NCBI GenBank assembly: GCA_036555105.1
Contig: DATBMA010000033.1
Coordinates: 1 to 35,347 of the forward strand
Length of the DNA: 35,347 bases
Source: DATBMA01 sp036555105
GTDB taxonomy: Bacteria; Actinomycetota; Acidimicrobiia; Spongiisociales; ZC4RG35
Direction of reading: 5' to 3'
How positions within the stretch are numbered: the first letter of the stretch is position 1; every line of letters starts with the position of its first letter. Position numbers and translations under genes: made by a program. The notes under the pieces are model-generated. The model had not been told where the DNA came from. It ran no database searches and was given only the letters and a program-made list of their open reading frames with translations. This document shows, piece after piece, positions 8,175-16,796 of this stretch.

Positions 8175-10298
8175 ATGACAAAACCCCTGGAGAGCCTGAG
8201 AAAACTGCCCGCGGTCGGGGTACTGGCCGAAGCAGAACTAGGCGGATTCCTTGCCCTGTCGGCGCTGGTTGGCATAGGGGTTGGGGTGGCCACCGCCCTG
8301 CTGGTCATGACGCTCCGTGGGATCGAGCGCCTGCTGTCTCCGATCCTGGAGCCGCTATTCACGATCCCGACCGGCCTTTGGGACCCAAATCGGCTTTGGA
8401 TCTTTCTCATACTGCCGGTGGCTCTCTCGATTGCCTGGTGGGTGGCCACCAGATTCGCTCCCGAGGTCGCAGGCGATGGAGTGCCCGAGGCGGCAGCCGC
8501 TTTGATCGTGCACGGCGGCCGCATGAGGGCCCGGATCATCCCGCTGAAGTTGGTGGCCACTGCTATCACCGTCGGACCGGGGGGCTCGGCCGGCCGCGAG
8601 GGGCCCATCGTTCAGATTGGCGGAGCGATCGGCTCCTGGATCTCCAGGCGTTTTCACTTGGGCGAGGATCAAGTGAGGTCGCTCGTGGCGGCAGGGGCCG
8701 GGGCCGGAATCGGAGCCTCCTTCAACGCGCCGATCGCCGGAATGCTGTTCGCATTGGAAGTGATCCTGTCCTCCTTCGCCCCTCGTCACATGTCCGGGAT
8801 CGTTATCGCGTCGGTGGCAGCTGCGATCACCTCCCAATCGATCGTCGGTCCGGACCTGGGACTGCAGACGGGCATCTACCGGCTCGGGTCTTTCACCGAG
8901 TTGGCCATGTACGCTTTGCTCGCAGTTCTGATCGTCGCGTTCGGAGTCCTGTTCCTCCGCCTCCTGGATCGGCTGGAGCGCCTGGTATCCCGACATGAGC
9001 GGTCATGGGGTGTCTTCCGCCCCATCGGGGCGGGGCTGCTGGTTGCCGGACTGATCTTCCTCGAGCCCCAGCTCTTCGGCACGGGTCAGCGGTACACCAA
9101 CGCCCTTCTCCTCGACGAGCAAGTCAAAGCCTTGACAGGTGCGGCCGGCGATATGTGGTGGGTACTCCTGGCATTGGGGGCGGGGAAGGCGATTGCCACC
9201 AGCCTTACCATCAGCTCGGGAGGATCAGGCGGGGCATTCATGCCGTCGCTGTTCATGGGAGCAGCAGTCGGCACCGGGTTCGCCCGCCTGGTGGCACCCT
9301 TTTGGACGGGCCCGGCCCCGATTCAGCCTGGAGCCTTCGCGGTGGTCGGTATGGCGGCCATGTTCGCCGTCGTTGGCCGGGCTCCGTTGACGAGCATCCT
9401 CATCGTGTTCGAAGTGACCGGCGCGCGTGACTACAGCTTGATCTTGCCGCTGATGCTGACAGCGACCCTGGCCACTTTCCTCGCTGAGAGATTCCAGAAG
9501 GATTCCGTTTACACCCAGGCTTTGAGGCGCAAGGGAATCACCGTCCCGCGGCAGGGAGCCATCGACCTCCTCGATTCAGTAGAAGTGGGAACGGTGATGG
9601 CAGGGCCGACGTCGGTGAGCCCGTCGACGACGCTGGCCGGCGCGGCCGGAGCTCTCCACGCGCTTCGTTCGCATGGCATACCGGTGCTGGATCAAGGCCG
9701 GCTTGTCGGTGTCGTCACCACATCCGACATAGCCAGATCGAAAGGCGACCCTGACCTGGTCACGGTCGACGCCGTGATGACTCGGCGGCCGGTGACCGTC
9801 CTTCCCGATACTCCCGTCTCGCAGGCCTTGGAACGCATGGCTGCCCTTGGAGTTGGCAGGCTGCCGGTTGTCGACCCCGCCGACCCCGAGAAGCTGATCG
9901 GCATCTTCCGTCGTGATGAAGCAGTCCGGGCCTACCACGAAGCCCTGAGCCAGAGCACCGATGCGGAGATGACCCGCAAGCGCTTGGCACTCCGCACTGA
10001 TCCTGGAGCCGGCTACTACGAATTTCGGGTCCCAGCCGGGTCGATGGCCGATGGCCGGCTTGTGCGAGAAGTGTCTTGGCCTGAGGGGTCCACCCTGGTG
10101 TCGATACAGCGGGGCCGGGCGGTGATCGTTCCCTCCGGCGAGTCGATGCTTAGGGCGGACGACCTGGTCACGGCCTTTGGAACCGAGGCTTCCAAGCGGC
10201 AGATGATCGACCGGCTGAATGCCAGCGGCGAGGAGCCGACGGCGGAAGTGGACATAGCCGGAGGGCTCGCCGGGGAGGAAGCACCACCCCCAAGCTGA
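8175..10298 (+). CDS. CLC chloride channel/antiporter with CBS pair and TrkA-C domain
   Basis: A 707-residue protein. The membrane CLC core spans about residues 20-440. It shows GDGVP (100-104; Asp where many CLCs have Ser), the gating glutamate E142 in GREGP, a second glutamate in FALEVIL that matches the internal proton-gate position, and GGAFMP. Two CBS domains follow (about 470-525 and 528-588), then a TrkA-C-like ligand-binding domain (about 605-670). E142 and the internal Glu favour Cl-/H+ exchange, probably gated by a nucleotide on the CBS/TrkA-C module. No strong Shine-Dalgarno is seen. A strong GC hairpin follows the stop. Confidence 0.9.
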   Translation: MTKPLESLRKLPAVGVLAEAELGGFLALSALVGIGVGVATALLVMTLRGIERLLSPILEPLFTIPTGLWDPNRLWIFLILPVALSIAWWVATRFAPEVAGDGVPEAAAALIVHGGRMRARIIPLKLVATAITVGPGGSAGREGPIVQIGGAIGSWISRRFHLGEDQVRSLVAAGAGAGIGASFNAPIAGMLFALEVILSSFAPRHMSGIVIASVAAAITSQSIVGPDLGLQTGIYRLGSFTELAMYALLAVLIVAFGVLFLRLLDRLERLVSRHERSWGVFRPIGAGLLVAGLIFLEPQLFGTGQRYTNALLLDEQVKALTGAAGDMWWVLLALGAGKAIATSLTISSGGSGGAFMPSLFMGAAVGTGFARLVAPFWTGPAPIQPGAFAVVGMAAMFAVVGRAPLTSILIVFEVTGARDYSLILPLMLTATLATFLAERFQKDSVYTQALRRKGITVPRQGAIDLLDSVEVGTVMAGPTSVSPSTTLAGAAGALHALRSHGIPVLDQGRLVGVVTTSDIARSKGDPDLVTVDAVMTRRPVTVLPDTPVSQALERMAALGVGRLPVVDPADPEKLIGIFRRDEAVRAYHEALSQSTDAEMTRKRLALRTDPGAGYYEFRVPAGSMADGRLVREVSWPEGSTLVSIQRGRAVIVPSGESMLRADDLVTAFGTEASKRQMIDRLNASGEEPTAEVDIAGGLAGEEAPPPS

Positions 10299-10315
10299 GC
10301 CGGGGGGGCCCCGGC
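10299..10315 (+). terminator. GC-rich hairpin after the CLC gene
   Basis: GCCGGGG-GGG-CCCCGGC forms a perfect 7-bp stem with a 3-nt loop directly after the stop codon. There is no T-run, so it may work as a factor-dependent or I-shaped terminator of the kind proposed for actinobacteria. Confidence 0.4.
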
Positions 10316-10334
10316 GACGGCCATTGGCCGCCCT

Positions 10335-10340
10335 TATCCT
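10335..10340 (+). promoter_or_regulatory. -10 box of a leaderless promoter for the ABC exporter
   Basis: TATCCT ends exactly 7 nt before the GTG at 10347. Transcription would begin on the first base of the start codon, and no Shine-Dalgarno is present. This is the leaderless arrangement common in actinobacteria. Confidence 0.55.
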
Positions 10341-10346
10341 GCCAGC

Positions 10347-11234
10347 GTGCTCGTCCTCTCCGACCTCCACAAGGCCTATGGAGAGGTGGCCGCCCTGCGT
10401 GGGTGCAGCATCCAGGTGGAACGGGGGGCGATGCTTGGCTTTCTCGGTCCCAACGGCGCCGGCAAGACCACGGCGATGCGGGCCATATTCGGCCTAGTCG
10501 CCCTCGACTCTGGCACGGTCACCTGGGACGGTGAAGTCATCGGCGTCGAGCAGCGGCGCCGATTCGGATACATGCCCGAGCAGCGCGGGCTCTACCCCAA
10601 GATGAGGGCTCTCGACCAGCTCGCGTATTTGGGGCGCCTGCATGGCATGGAGCCGGAGATGGCGATGGAGGCCGCAGCAAGCTGGCTCGATCGATTCGGC
10701 CTCGCCGACAGGCGAAGGGACCGGGTCGAGGCGCTCTCACACGGCAATCAGCAGCGGGTGCAGCTGGCGGCGGCACTGGTCCATGATCCCGACTTGCTGG
10801 TTCTGGACGAGCCGTTCAGCGGCCTCGATCCGATCGCCGCCGAGACGATGGCAGAGGTGCTGCGCGATCAGGCGGCGGCGGGAAAGGCGGTGGTCTTCTC
10901 TTCGCACCAGCTCGACCTGGTCGAGGACCTCTGCGAGGAGGTCGCCATCATCGACGACGGCCGAAACGTCCTCTCCGGGAACGTTCGCACCCTCAAGGAC
11001 GCAGCGCCGGTGCGAAAGCTGGAGTTGGAACTGGAGGGGGAGGCTCGAGATCTGCTGGCGACGTTGGAAGGTGTGAGCCGCATCCAACAGGAGGACCATC
11101 GAGTGACCGCCACCATCGATGCCTCCACCGACGTGAGGGCGTTTCTCTCCCGCGCACAGGAGTCGGGGAGGTTGCGCCACTTCTCGTACACAACCCCTTC
11201 ACTCTCGGACCTGTTCAGGGAGGCGGTCCGATGA
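10347..11234 (+). CDS. ABC exporter ATPase, NatA-like
   Basis: A 295-residue ATPase. It has Walker A GPNGAGKTT near residue 35, the Q-loop segment GYMPEQRGLYPKM, a slightly altered signature LSHGNQQRVQL (His for Gly), Walker B LLVLDEPFSGLDP and the switch histidine in FSSHQ. A C-terminal domain of about 80 residues, similar to the DUF4162 region of NatA proteins, follows the ATPase core. It probably drives the ABC-2 permease encoded next, with which it overlaps by 4 bp (ATGA). The GTG start fits the leaderless promoter at 10335-10340. NatA-type exporters move sodium, drugs or toxic compounds; the substrate here is unknown. Confidence 0.88.
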   Translation: MLVLSDLHKAYGEVAALRGCSIQVERGAMLGFLGPNGAGKTTAMRAIFGLVALDSGTVTWDGEVIGVEQRRRFGYMPEQRGLYPKMRALDQLAYLGRLHGMEPEMAMEAAASWLDRFGLADRRRDRVEALSHGNQQRVQLAAALVHDPDLLVLDEPFSGLDPIAAETMAEVLRDQAAAGKAVVFSSHQLDLVEDLCEEVAIIDDGRNVLSGNVRTLKDAAPVRKLELELEGEARDLLATLEGVSRIQQEDHRVTATIDASTDVRAFLSRAQESGRLRHFSYTTPSLSDLFREAVR

Positions 11235-12439
11235 GCGAGCTGGCGACCGCCTGGCAGATGGCCATGCGCGAGATCCGCGAGCGCGGCAGGTCGAAGTCGT
11301 TCCTCATCACCTCCGGCCTGACCTTGGTGCTGGTCGTCGCCCTGATCCTCTTGCCGAGGCTCATCGGAGGAGGCACCACCGAATACGTCGTCGCCATGAT
11401 TGGTGAAGGGAACGAGCCGATCGTCGCCGCAGCCGAGCAGCTCGGCAACGCGGGCGATGAGACTGGGGCGGAGCCATCGGTTGCCGTGACCGGCGTGCCA
11501 TACGACGACAGGGAGCAGGCGGAAGCGGACCTCGAAGAAGGGACCATCGACGCGGCTCTGATCGATGGCAGCGGGGTGGTGGTCGAGAGCGTGGGTGGCT
11601 TCGGAGAGTCAGAGATCCTGAGCCTGTTGCAGAGGGGAGCCGCTTCTGTCGAGCTGGAGGCGATCGTCTCGGAGTCAGGGGATGTCGCCACCGATGTGAT
11701 CGAGGTCATGACCTCGGATCCATTGGAGACCACGACCCTCTCCGGTCAGGAGGCGGGAGACGAGACCAGCGGCCTGGTGGCGTACGTCGGCCTCTTCCTG
11801 CTGTACCTGGCAGTGCTGCTCTACGGCAACTGGATCCTCTCGGGAGTGACCGAGGAGAAGTCGAATCGTGTGGTGGAGGTGCTGCTCTCAGCTGTCCGAC
11901 CGTGGCAGATCCTCACCGGGAAGATCCTCGGGATCGGGCTGCTCGGCATGGCGCAGTTCGCCGGCACCATCCTGGTGGCGGTGGCGGCGGTGGCGCTCAC
12001 AGACGACATCGAGCTCCCCAATCTCGACGTGGCGACGGTCACCAGCCTCATCGTCTGGTTCGTGCTCGGCTTCTTGCTCTACGCAGTCCTGTATGGAGCG
12101 GCGGGATCGCTGGTGAGCAGGGTGGACGAGGCTCAGAACGTCGCATTTCCGCTGACGATGGTGGCGGTAGCCGGGTTCCTGGTTTCCTTCCAGGCCCTGG
12201 CCCAGCCCGACGGCCCTGCCGCGGTGGTGGGAACCTTCATCCCGTTCACGGCCCCGTTCGTCGTGCCGGTGCGAGCCGCCCTCGACTCAATCCCGGCCTG
12301 GGAGTACGCCCTGGCGGTAGTCATCACCGCGGCCTCGATCGTCGGATTGGTGGTGGTCGCCGGACGCATCTACTCGGGCGCACTGCTCAGCTACGGCGGG
12401 CGGGTGAAGCTCCGCGACGCATGGCGCTCGTCGGGCTGA
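11231..12439 (+). CDS. ABC exporter permease, NatB-like (ABC-2 type)
   Basis: A 402-residue membrane protein with the NatB architecture: one N-terminal helix (about 26-45), a large extracytoplasmic domain of about 130 residues, then six helices from about residue 185. The cytoplasmic segment TEEKSNRVVEVLLSAVRPWQILTGK is a family hallmark. It ends in a basic cytoplasmic tail. Its ATG overlaps the stop of the ATPase gene (ATGA), so the two are surely made together as a half-transporter pair. The next gene on the same strand, a glycosylase-like protein, lies 28 bp downstream and may be co-transcribed. Confidence 0.88.
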   Translation: MSELATAWQMAMREIRERGRSKSFLITSGLTLVLVVALILLPRLIGGGTTEYVVAMIGEGNEPIVAAAEQLGNAGDETGAEPSVAVTGVPYDDREQAEADLEEGTIDAALIDGSGVVVESVGGFGESEILSLLQRGAASVELEAIVSESGDVATDVIEVMTSDPLETTTLSGQEAGDETSGLVAYVGLFLLYLAVLLYGNWILSGVTEEKSNRVVEVLLSAVRPWQILTGKILGIGLLGMAQFAGTILVAVAAVALTDDIELPNLDVATVTSLIVWFVLGFLLYAVLYGAAGSLVSRVDEAQNVAFPLTMVAVAGFLVSFQALAQPDGPAAVVGTFIPFTAPFVVPVRAALDSIPAWEYALAVVITAASIVGLVVVAGRIYSGALLSYGGRVKLRDAWRSSG

Positions 12440-12467
12440 CCGCTCCGGCCAGGCGGCGCGGTGAGAC

Positions 12468-13508
12468 ATGGCGCACGGTGTCGCAGGTTGGTACGGGATG
12501 CTCGAGCTGACTCGTACGCAGATGCTCTCGTTCCGCCGGCGAGTGGGCACCCTGGATGGCCGGCTCCCGAGCGGAGTCGGCTCGCTCCGGCAAGCGGCGT
12601 GGGCGGGCATGCAGGACAGCGTGCCGCGCGCTGCGCTGTTGTCGATCCATGCCAGAGTCGAGCGGACCCAGCCCGACGCCTGGGAGGACCCATCTCTGGT
12701 CCAGGTGTGGGGGCCCCGCTGGAATGCCTATGTGGTTCCGGCCCGTGACCTTGGCATCTTCACACTGGGGAGGCTCCCCGAAGAGGGAGCCTTACGGCGC
12801 CGGGGGGAGGATCTGGCCTCACGCCTCCGATCTCTCTTGGGCGACGAGGCCATGACCTATTCCTGGGCCGCCCGAGAGCTGGGGGTACACCCGAGCCAGC
12901 TCCGTTATGCCGGCCCCACCGGGACGATCCTCTTGCGCTGGGACGGCGCCCATCAGCCTGTCATCAGGTCCGTCGCCCCGCCCGCGGTCGAGCCGTCCCA
13001 GGCCCGCCTCGAGCTCGCCCGCCGTTTCCTCCACGTCTTCGGTCCCTCCACTCGGGCCAGCTTCGCCGTCTGGGCAGGGATTCCCGCAAAGACGGCCGTC
13101 GGCACTTTCGATGCCATCGGTAACGAGTTGCTCGAGGTGGGGACCCCGTTCGGGCCGGCGTGGATCCTCGACAGCGACGAGGAGTCGATCCGGGCCGCCC
13201 CCGGCCCCGAGGCTCCGGCCCGACTGCTTCCCAGCGGTGACGCCTACTTCCTGCTCAAGGGACATGACCGAGAGTTGCTGGTGGAGTCGGCTCCTGATCG
13301 GTTCGAGTTGTGGCCATCGCGGGTTTGGCCGGGTGCGCTCATGGTCGAGGGCGAGATCGTCGGAACCTGGCGACGGTCACAACACAAGGTGGCAGTCCGC
13401 GCATGGCGGCGTCTGCCTGCGCATGCCCGGGATGCAGTCGAGCTGGAGGCTGCCGGACTGCCCCTGCCCGGTATCGATCGCGAGATGGCCATCACTTGGG
13501 AGTCGTGA
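12468..13508 (+). CDS. Winged-helix protein of the AlkZ-like DNA glycosylase superfamily (HTH_42)
   Basis: A 346-residue member of the HTH_42 (DUF1006) superfamily, which includes AlkZ, a glycosylase that releases bulky or cross-linked bases. The segment AGMQDSVPRAALLSIHARV aligns with the AlkZ-like GLQAQxPRAALLSL region. The catalytic Q-x-Q pair is here Q49-D-S51, so the second Gln is lost. That may mean altered chemistry or a binding-only role. The remaining tandem winged-helix pattern continues to the end (about 210-300, FLLKGHDRELL near 265). The start is uncertain: ATG 12468 follows GGTGAG closely, and ATG 12498 is also possible. It sits 28 bp after the ABC exporter. Confidence 0.7.
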   Translation: MAHGVAGWYGMLELTRTQMLSFRRRVGTLDGRLPSGVGSLRQAAWAGMQDSVPRAALLSIHARVERTQPDAWEDPSLVQVWGPRWNAYVVPARDLGIFTLGRLPEEGALRRRGEDLASRLRSLLGDEAMTYSWAARELGVHPSQLRYAGPTGTILLRWDGAHQPVIRSVAPPAVEPSQARLELARRFLHVFGPSTRASFAVWAGIPAKTAVGTFDAIGNELLEVGTPFGPAWILDSDEESIRAAPGPEAPARLLPSGDAYFLLKGHDRELLVESAPDRFELWPSRVWPGALMVEGEIVGTWRRSQHKVAVRAWRRLPAHARDAVELEAAGLPLPGIDREMAITWES

Positions 13509-13519
13509 CCATTCGACGC

Positions 13520-13948
13520 CTAAGGCCGATGGCGGCCGGCCACCCGAGCGTACGCAACTTCGATCAGCTCGCCCAGGCGTCCGGTGGTGCCAGGTCCGGG
13601 GTTGACGATCGACACCCAGCCTTGGGCGGCGTAGGTCGGGTGGGGGAGAACCACGTCCGCAGCCGCGTAATCGATCGGCTCTTCGATGGCAGGCAGGTAG
13701 TCGCGCCCTACGGCCAGGTTGACCCGGAAGCGGCCAGGCTGGCTCAGGCGTGACACCTCGTCCCAGCCCGGATAGTCGTTGGTGACGATGGTGGCGAAGG
13801 GCATCTTCTGGTCGCCGGTGGATTTCGGGTCGTAGAAGCAGAAGGTGTCGCCCCAAGCCACCTGCGGAGTACCCGCCTCTTCCGATCCGATCAGCACCCG
13901 GACTCCGGCCAAGGCGGCCAGGCGCTCGCGGACCTGTCCCTCGGTCAC
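13520..13948 (-). CDS. DUF6194 family protein
   Basis: A 142-residue protein recognised by WGDTFCFYD, MPFATIVTNDYPG, RVNLAVGRDYL and the C-terminal LPHPTYAAQGWVSIVNPGP, the pattern of DUF6194, a family of unknown function common in actinobacteria. The start is GTG 13948. It has no Shine-Dalgarno, but a TACGCT box ends exactly 7 nt before it, so it is likely leaderless. It is convergent with the AlkZ-like gene (11 bp between stops) and divergent from the AlkX-like gene, with 80 bp between starts. Confidence 0.78.
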   Translation of the reverse strand: MTEGQVRERLAALAGVRVLIGSEEAGTPQVAWGDTFCFYDPKSTGDQKMPFATIVTNDYPGWDEVSRLSQPGRFRVNLAVGRDYLPAIEEPIDYAAADVVLPHPTYAAQGWVSIVNPGPGTTGRLGELIEVAYARVAGRHRP

Positions 13949-13954
13949 GAGCCA

Positions 13955-13960
13955 AGCGTA
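13955..13960 (-). promoter_or_regulatory. -10 box of a leaderless promoter for the DUF6194 gene
   Basis: On the minus strand TACGCT places the start point exactly at the G of the GTG codon at 13948, matching the spacing seen before the ABC exporter gene. Confidence 0.5.
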
Positions 13961-14028
13961 TTGGCCCCGCTGTGAGCACCTGGAGGCTCGCCGGCACACT
14001 CATGGATGGGCGGTGCCACGATGTTGGC

Positions 14029-15117
14029 ATGGCCGCCGTCCACAGTCTGACCCGACTCGAGGCTCGCCGGATCGCCATCAAGGCACAGCTGCTCGATGCC
14101 GAACGTCCGCAGGACCTGCTCGAAATGGTGAAGCACCTGAACTTCCTCCAACTCGATCCGACCGCCGCCGTTGCTCCCAGCGCCGACCTCGTCGCCTGGT
14201 CACGGCTCGGCGATCGATACCGGCCCGAACACCTCACCATGGCTCTGGAACAGGATCGGACAATGTACGAGGTCCGCGCCTTCGTCCGCCCGATGGACGA
14301 CCTCAGGCTGCATCTGGCGGAGATGGCCGCATTTCCCACCACCGAGACCGCCAGGCGCTGGTGGTCGGCCAACGCCTCCTTCCGGAGCGATGTCCTCCGC
14401 TTCCTTCGCAGGCATGGCCCCGCCCTCTCCCGCGACGTGCCAGACACCAGCAAAGTGGCCTGGGAGTCGACCGGATGGACCGGTAACCGCAACGTCAACC
14501 AGATGCTCGAATTTCTGAATGCCAGGGGAGAAGTCGCCGTCTCCGGTCGCAAGGGGCGGCAGCGGCTGTGGGACCTGGCGGAGCGGGTCTACCCGACCGA
14601 CACTCCGGTCGTTCCACTCGCCGATGCCCAACGGGCTCGGGCCGAGCGGCGAGTGCGGGCGCTGGGGATTGCCCGCCCGGCCATCTTCGAGATGCCGGGG
14701 ACCTATGAAGTGGAGGTGGCGGGGGAACCGGCCGAGGTGGAAGGGACCAGCGGTGAGTGGCGGGTGGACCCGCAAGCTCTCGACCTGGGATTCGCTGGGC
14801 GGACCGCCCTCCTCTCACCATTCGACCGACTCGTGCACGACCGGGTGCGACTGCGCGATCTCTTCGAATACGACTACTACCTGGAGATGTACAAGCCCAA
14901 GGAGAAGCGACGCTGGGGATTCTTCGCCCTCCCGATCCTCCATGGCGATCGGCTGGTCGGCAAGCTCGACGCCACCGCCGACCGCAAGCGGTCCGTCTTC
15001 CAGATCAACGCCATCCATGAGGACGTGAAGCTGAGCCAGGCCGCCAGGAAAGCCATTCGCGCCGAAGTCGATGCGCTCGCCTCATGGCTGGGGCTGCCTT
15101 CGGCCGACCCTGCCTGA
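14029..15117 (+). CDS. YcaQ/AlkX-like interstrand crosslink DNA glycosylase
   Basis: A 362-residue member of the YcaQ family (HTH_42). E. coli YcaQ unhooks interstrand crosslinks using a Q-x-D motif, and this protein has Q41-L-D43 in FLQLDPT, so it looks catalytically competent. Other family traits are LVAWSRLGDRY just after the motif, TGWTGNRNVNQMLEFLNARGEVAVSGR (a winged helix around 150-175), LLSPFDRLVHDRVR and YYLEMYKP. The ATG at 14029 starts the conserved sequence; a further in-frame ATG at 14002 and a GTG at 13972 lie upstream. A weak CACGAT box 7 nt before the start hints at a leaderless transcript. It is the second member of this superfamily within 1.6 kb. Confidence 0.82.
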   Translation: MAAVHSLTRLEARRIAIKAQLLDAERPQDLLEMVKHLNFLQLDPTAAVAPSADLVAWSRLGDRYRPEHLTMALEQDRTMYEVRAFVRPMDDLRLHLAEMAAFPTTETARRWWSANASFRSDVLRFLRRHGPALSRDVPDTSKVAWESTGWTGNRNVNQMLEFLNARGEVAVSGRKGRQRLWDLAERVYPTDTPVVPLADAQRARAERRVRALGIARPAIFEMPGTYEVEVAGEPAEVEGTSGEWRVDPQALDLGFAGRTALLSPFDRLVHDRVRLRDLFEYDYYLEMYKPKEKRRWGFFALPILHGDRLVGKLDATADRKRSVFQINAIHEDVKLSQAARKAIRAEVDALASWLGLPSADPA

Positions 15118-15123
15118 GCTCGC

Positions 15124-15840
15124 TCAGTCCTCGATCCCGAGGAAGGCCGACACCTCTGCCGAGCTGACGAATCTCTCGCCCACCTCCAGCGAGCACCATT
15201 GGATGATCGACCCGGCGAGGTTGTAGGCGTGAATCCGCTCGCGAACGGTGAGATCCATCACCGTCCCGCCACCGTCTACATATGCCTGCAGCGCCTCGAC
15301 ATCGGAGATGCAGTCGCCGACGACGTCCAGGTCATCAGCCACCTGCTGCATCTCGAGGTAGGGAACCGCGCCCGGCGCGTTCTCCTCCGCCCAGGCGATC
15401 AGATCGATGGAAGTGGGATCCAAGACCTCTTGATCGACCTGGTCGCATCCGAGCTCCATGAACTGATCGAACATCGCCTGGGTGCCTGGCACGATTTGGA
15501 CCAGGAGCAGTTGGTACTCGTGGAATCCGACGGTGGCGAAGTCGACCGCGGCCACGTCGTCCTCGATGTCGGTGATCCAGTCGTGGACCAGGTCGAGGCA
15601 TGCCTGCGCCTCTTCCGAGAGGGCAGGGGCAGTGGTGGAGGGCGATTCCCCGGTGGTCGTGGCCGGCGCCGAGGTGGTGGCGGCGGCCTCGGTGGTGATG
15701 GTGGACGGCCCGACGGTGGTGCTGGAGACCGCTCCGACCGGGCCGGTGGAAGAGGAGGTGGGCCCCCCCGGTCCGCCGACGCATGATGCCAGCAGGAGGG
15801 CGATCGTCGGGATCCACCTCAGTTTGCTCACTGCTGTCAC
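15124..15840 (-). CDS. Putative lipoprotein of unknown function
   Basis: A 238-residue secreted lipoprotein. Residues 1-19 form a signal peptide ending LLAS, with C20 as the lipid-attachment site (a textbook lipobox). Residues 21-75 are a Ser/Thr/Gly/Pro tether like that of the LivK protein. The rest is acidic and helical, with scattered cysteines (QACLDLV, ELGCDQV, GDCISDV, QWCSLEV) that could form disulfides outside the membrane. I do not recognise the domain. The start may be GTG 15840 or GTG 15831; the latter has GAGG about 9 nt upstream. It is convergent with the AlkX-like gene, 6 bp apart. Confidence 0.7.
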   Translation of the reverse strand: MTAVSKLRWIPTIALLLASCVGGPGGPTSSSTGPVGAVSSTTVGPSTITTEAAATTSAPATTTGESPSTTAPALSEEAQACLDLVHDWITDIEDDVAAVDFATVGFHEYQLLLVQIVPGTQAMFDQFMELGCDQVDQEVLDPTSIDLIAWAEENAPGAVPYLEMQQVADDLDVVGDCISDVEALQAYVDGGGTVMDLTVRERIHAYNLAGSIIQWCSLEVGERFVSSAEVSAFLGIED

Positions 15841-15956
15841 CCTCGGCCGGAGGCAGCCGATGGTATCCCGGGACTACGAACGCGGTTGTGGCTTGGGAGG
15901 CAATCGGCCGGTGCCGATGAGTGATCGAACTGCCGCCCGATCCCTCGAGGTGTTTG

Positions 15957-16484
15957 TTGGCATCGAGCCGTAGCCCCCAGCCCGAAGACCTGACCCGAGG
16001 TCGAGGCCGCCGCGCCGGCTTGATGGCGACGATGATCTTCGCCTGGGTGGCGGTTGGAGATGTAGTGCTCAGCGTTGCCGTCGTCTCCGCCGCGGCCTTC
16101 TTCAACCCATGGGTGGTCGGGCTGGTGGCGGTTGCGGCGTTCGCCTCGCTCGAACGTGCATGCTGCATGTGGATCGACCTGCATTGGGCCGAGTGGTCTG
16201 CCCGTGAGCACGACAGGCTGGAGCGCAGGATCGAACAGTGGCGACATGGCGGCGTGATGAGCCGTGTCGTCGGGTGGATCTCCGGCGCATCGGCCTCCCG
16301 CTACACGATCGCCGCGGTCCTCACCAGCCCCACAATGGTGGTGGCCATCGGCCGGATGATGACCGGCGAGCCGGTGGGGAGGCACAAGGTAGACCGAGCG
16401 TGCGTGGCCTACGGCTTGATCCTCGGAGGGCTCATGACCTTCATCGGCTGGGCTTTGACCATGCTTCCGGGCGTGGGGCGGTGA
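15957..16484 (+). CDS. Small membrane protein of unknown function
   Basis: About 175 residues if it starts at TTG 15957, which has GAGG 6 nt upstream; GTG 15921 and ATG 16023 are alternatives. The N-terminal part is basic. Two adjacent hydrophobic helices follow (FAWVAVGDVVLSVAVVSAAAFF and the next segment), then a charged amphipathic stretch and a C-terminal helix (AYGLILGGLMTFIGWALTML). No family is recognised. Codon use is GC-rich and even, which supports real coding, but the start is unsure. Confidence 0.5.
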   Translation: MASSRSPQPEDLTRGRGRRAGLMATMIFAWVAVGDVVLSVAVVSAAAFFNPWVVGLVAVAAFASLERACCMWIDLHWAEWSAREHDRLERRIEQWRHGGVMSRVVGWISGASASRYTIAAVLTSPTMVVAIGRMMTGEPVGRHKVDRACVAYGLILGGLMTFIGWALTMLPGVGR

Positions 16485-16796
16485 ACAAGATCGGTCCATT
16501 GCCCGGCCGGGCGAAGGCTCAAGCCCGGTCCTGGCGGGCGACATCGTTGCCTACGACGCTTGCGTCGACCGCCCGGGGTCCCGGCGCCGACCCATACGCT
16601 GCATAGCGACCGCCACACGGGGACGAGCAACAGTCATCGGTCCAGACCTCCTCCCCGGTTCGGAGTCTCGGGCCGATTGAGTGGGCGCAGACGAGGGCGC
16701 CATGGCCAGCCATCCGGCATCCAGGCGGCTCGCCGTCCGCTATGGACAAGGCGGTCGGATCGAAGGAACATGCTCTTGCACCAGGGGGGCTGATCG
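16485..16796. other. Intergenic stretch without a supported gene
   Basis: No convincing coding frame was found in these 312 bases. A perfect 12-bp palindrome, GCCCGGCCGGGC, lies at 16501-16512 just after the membrane-protein gene and could aid termination. TACGCT at 16595-16600 resembles the -10 boxes used elsewhere in the window and could initiate a long leader for the downstream methyltransferase. Neither is strong evidence. Confidence 0.4.
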
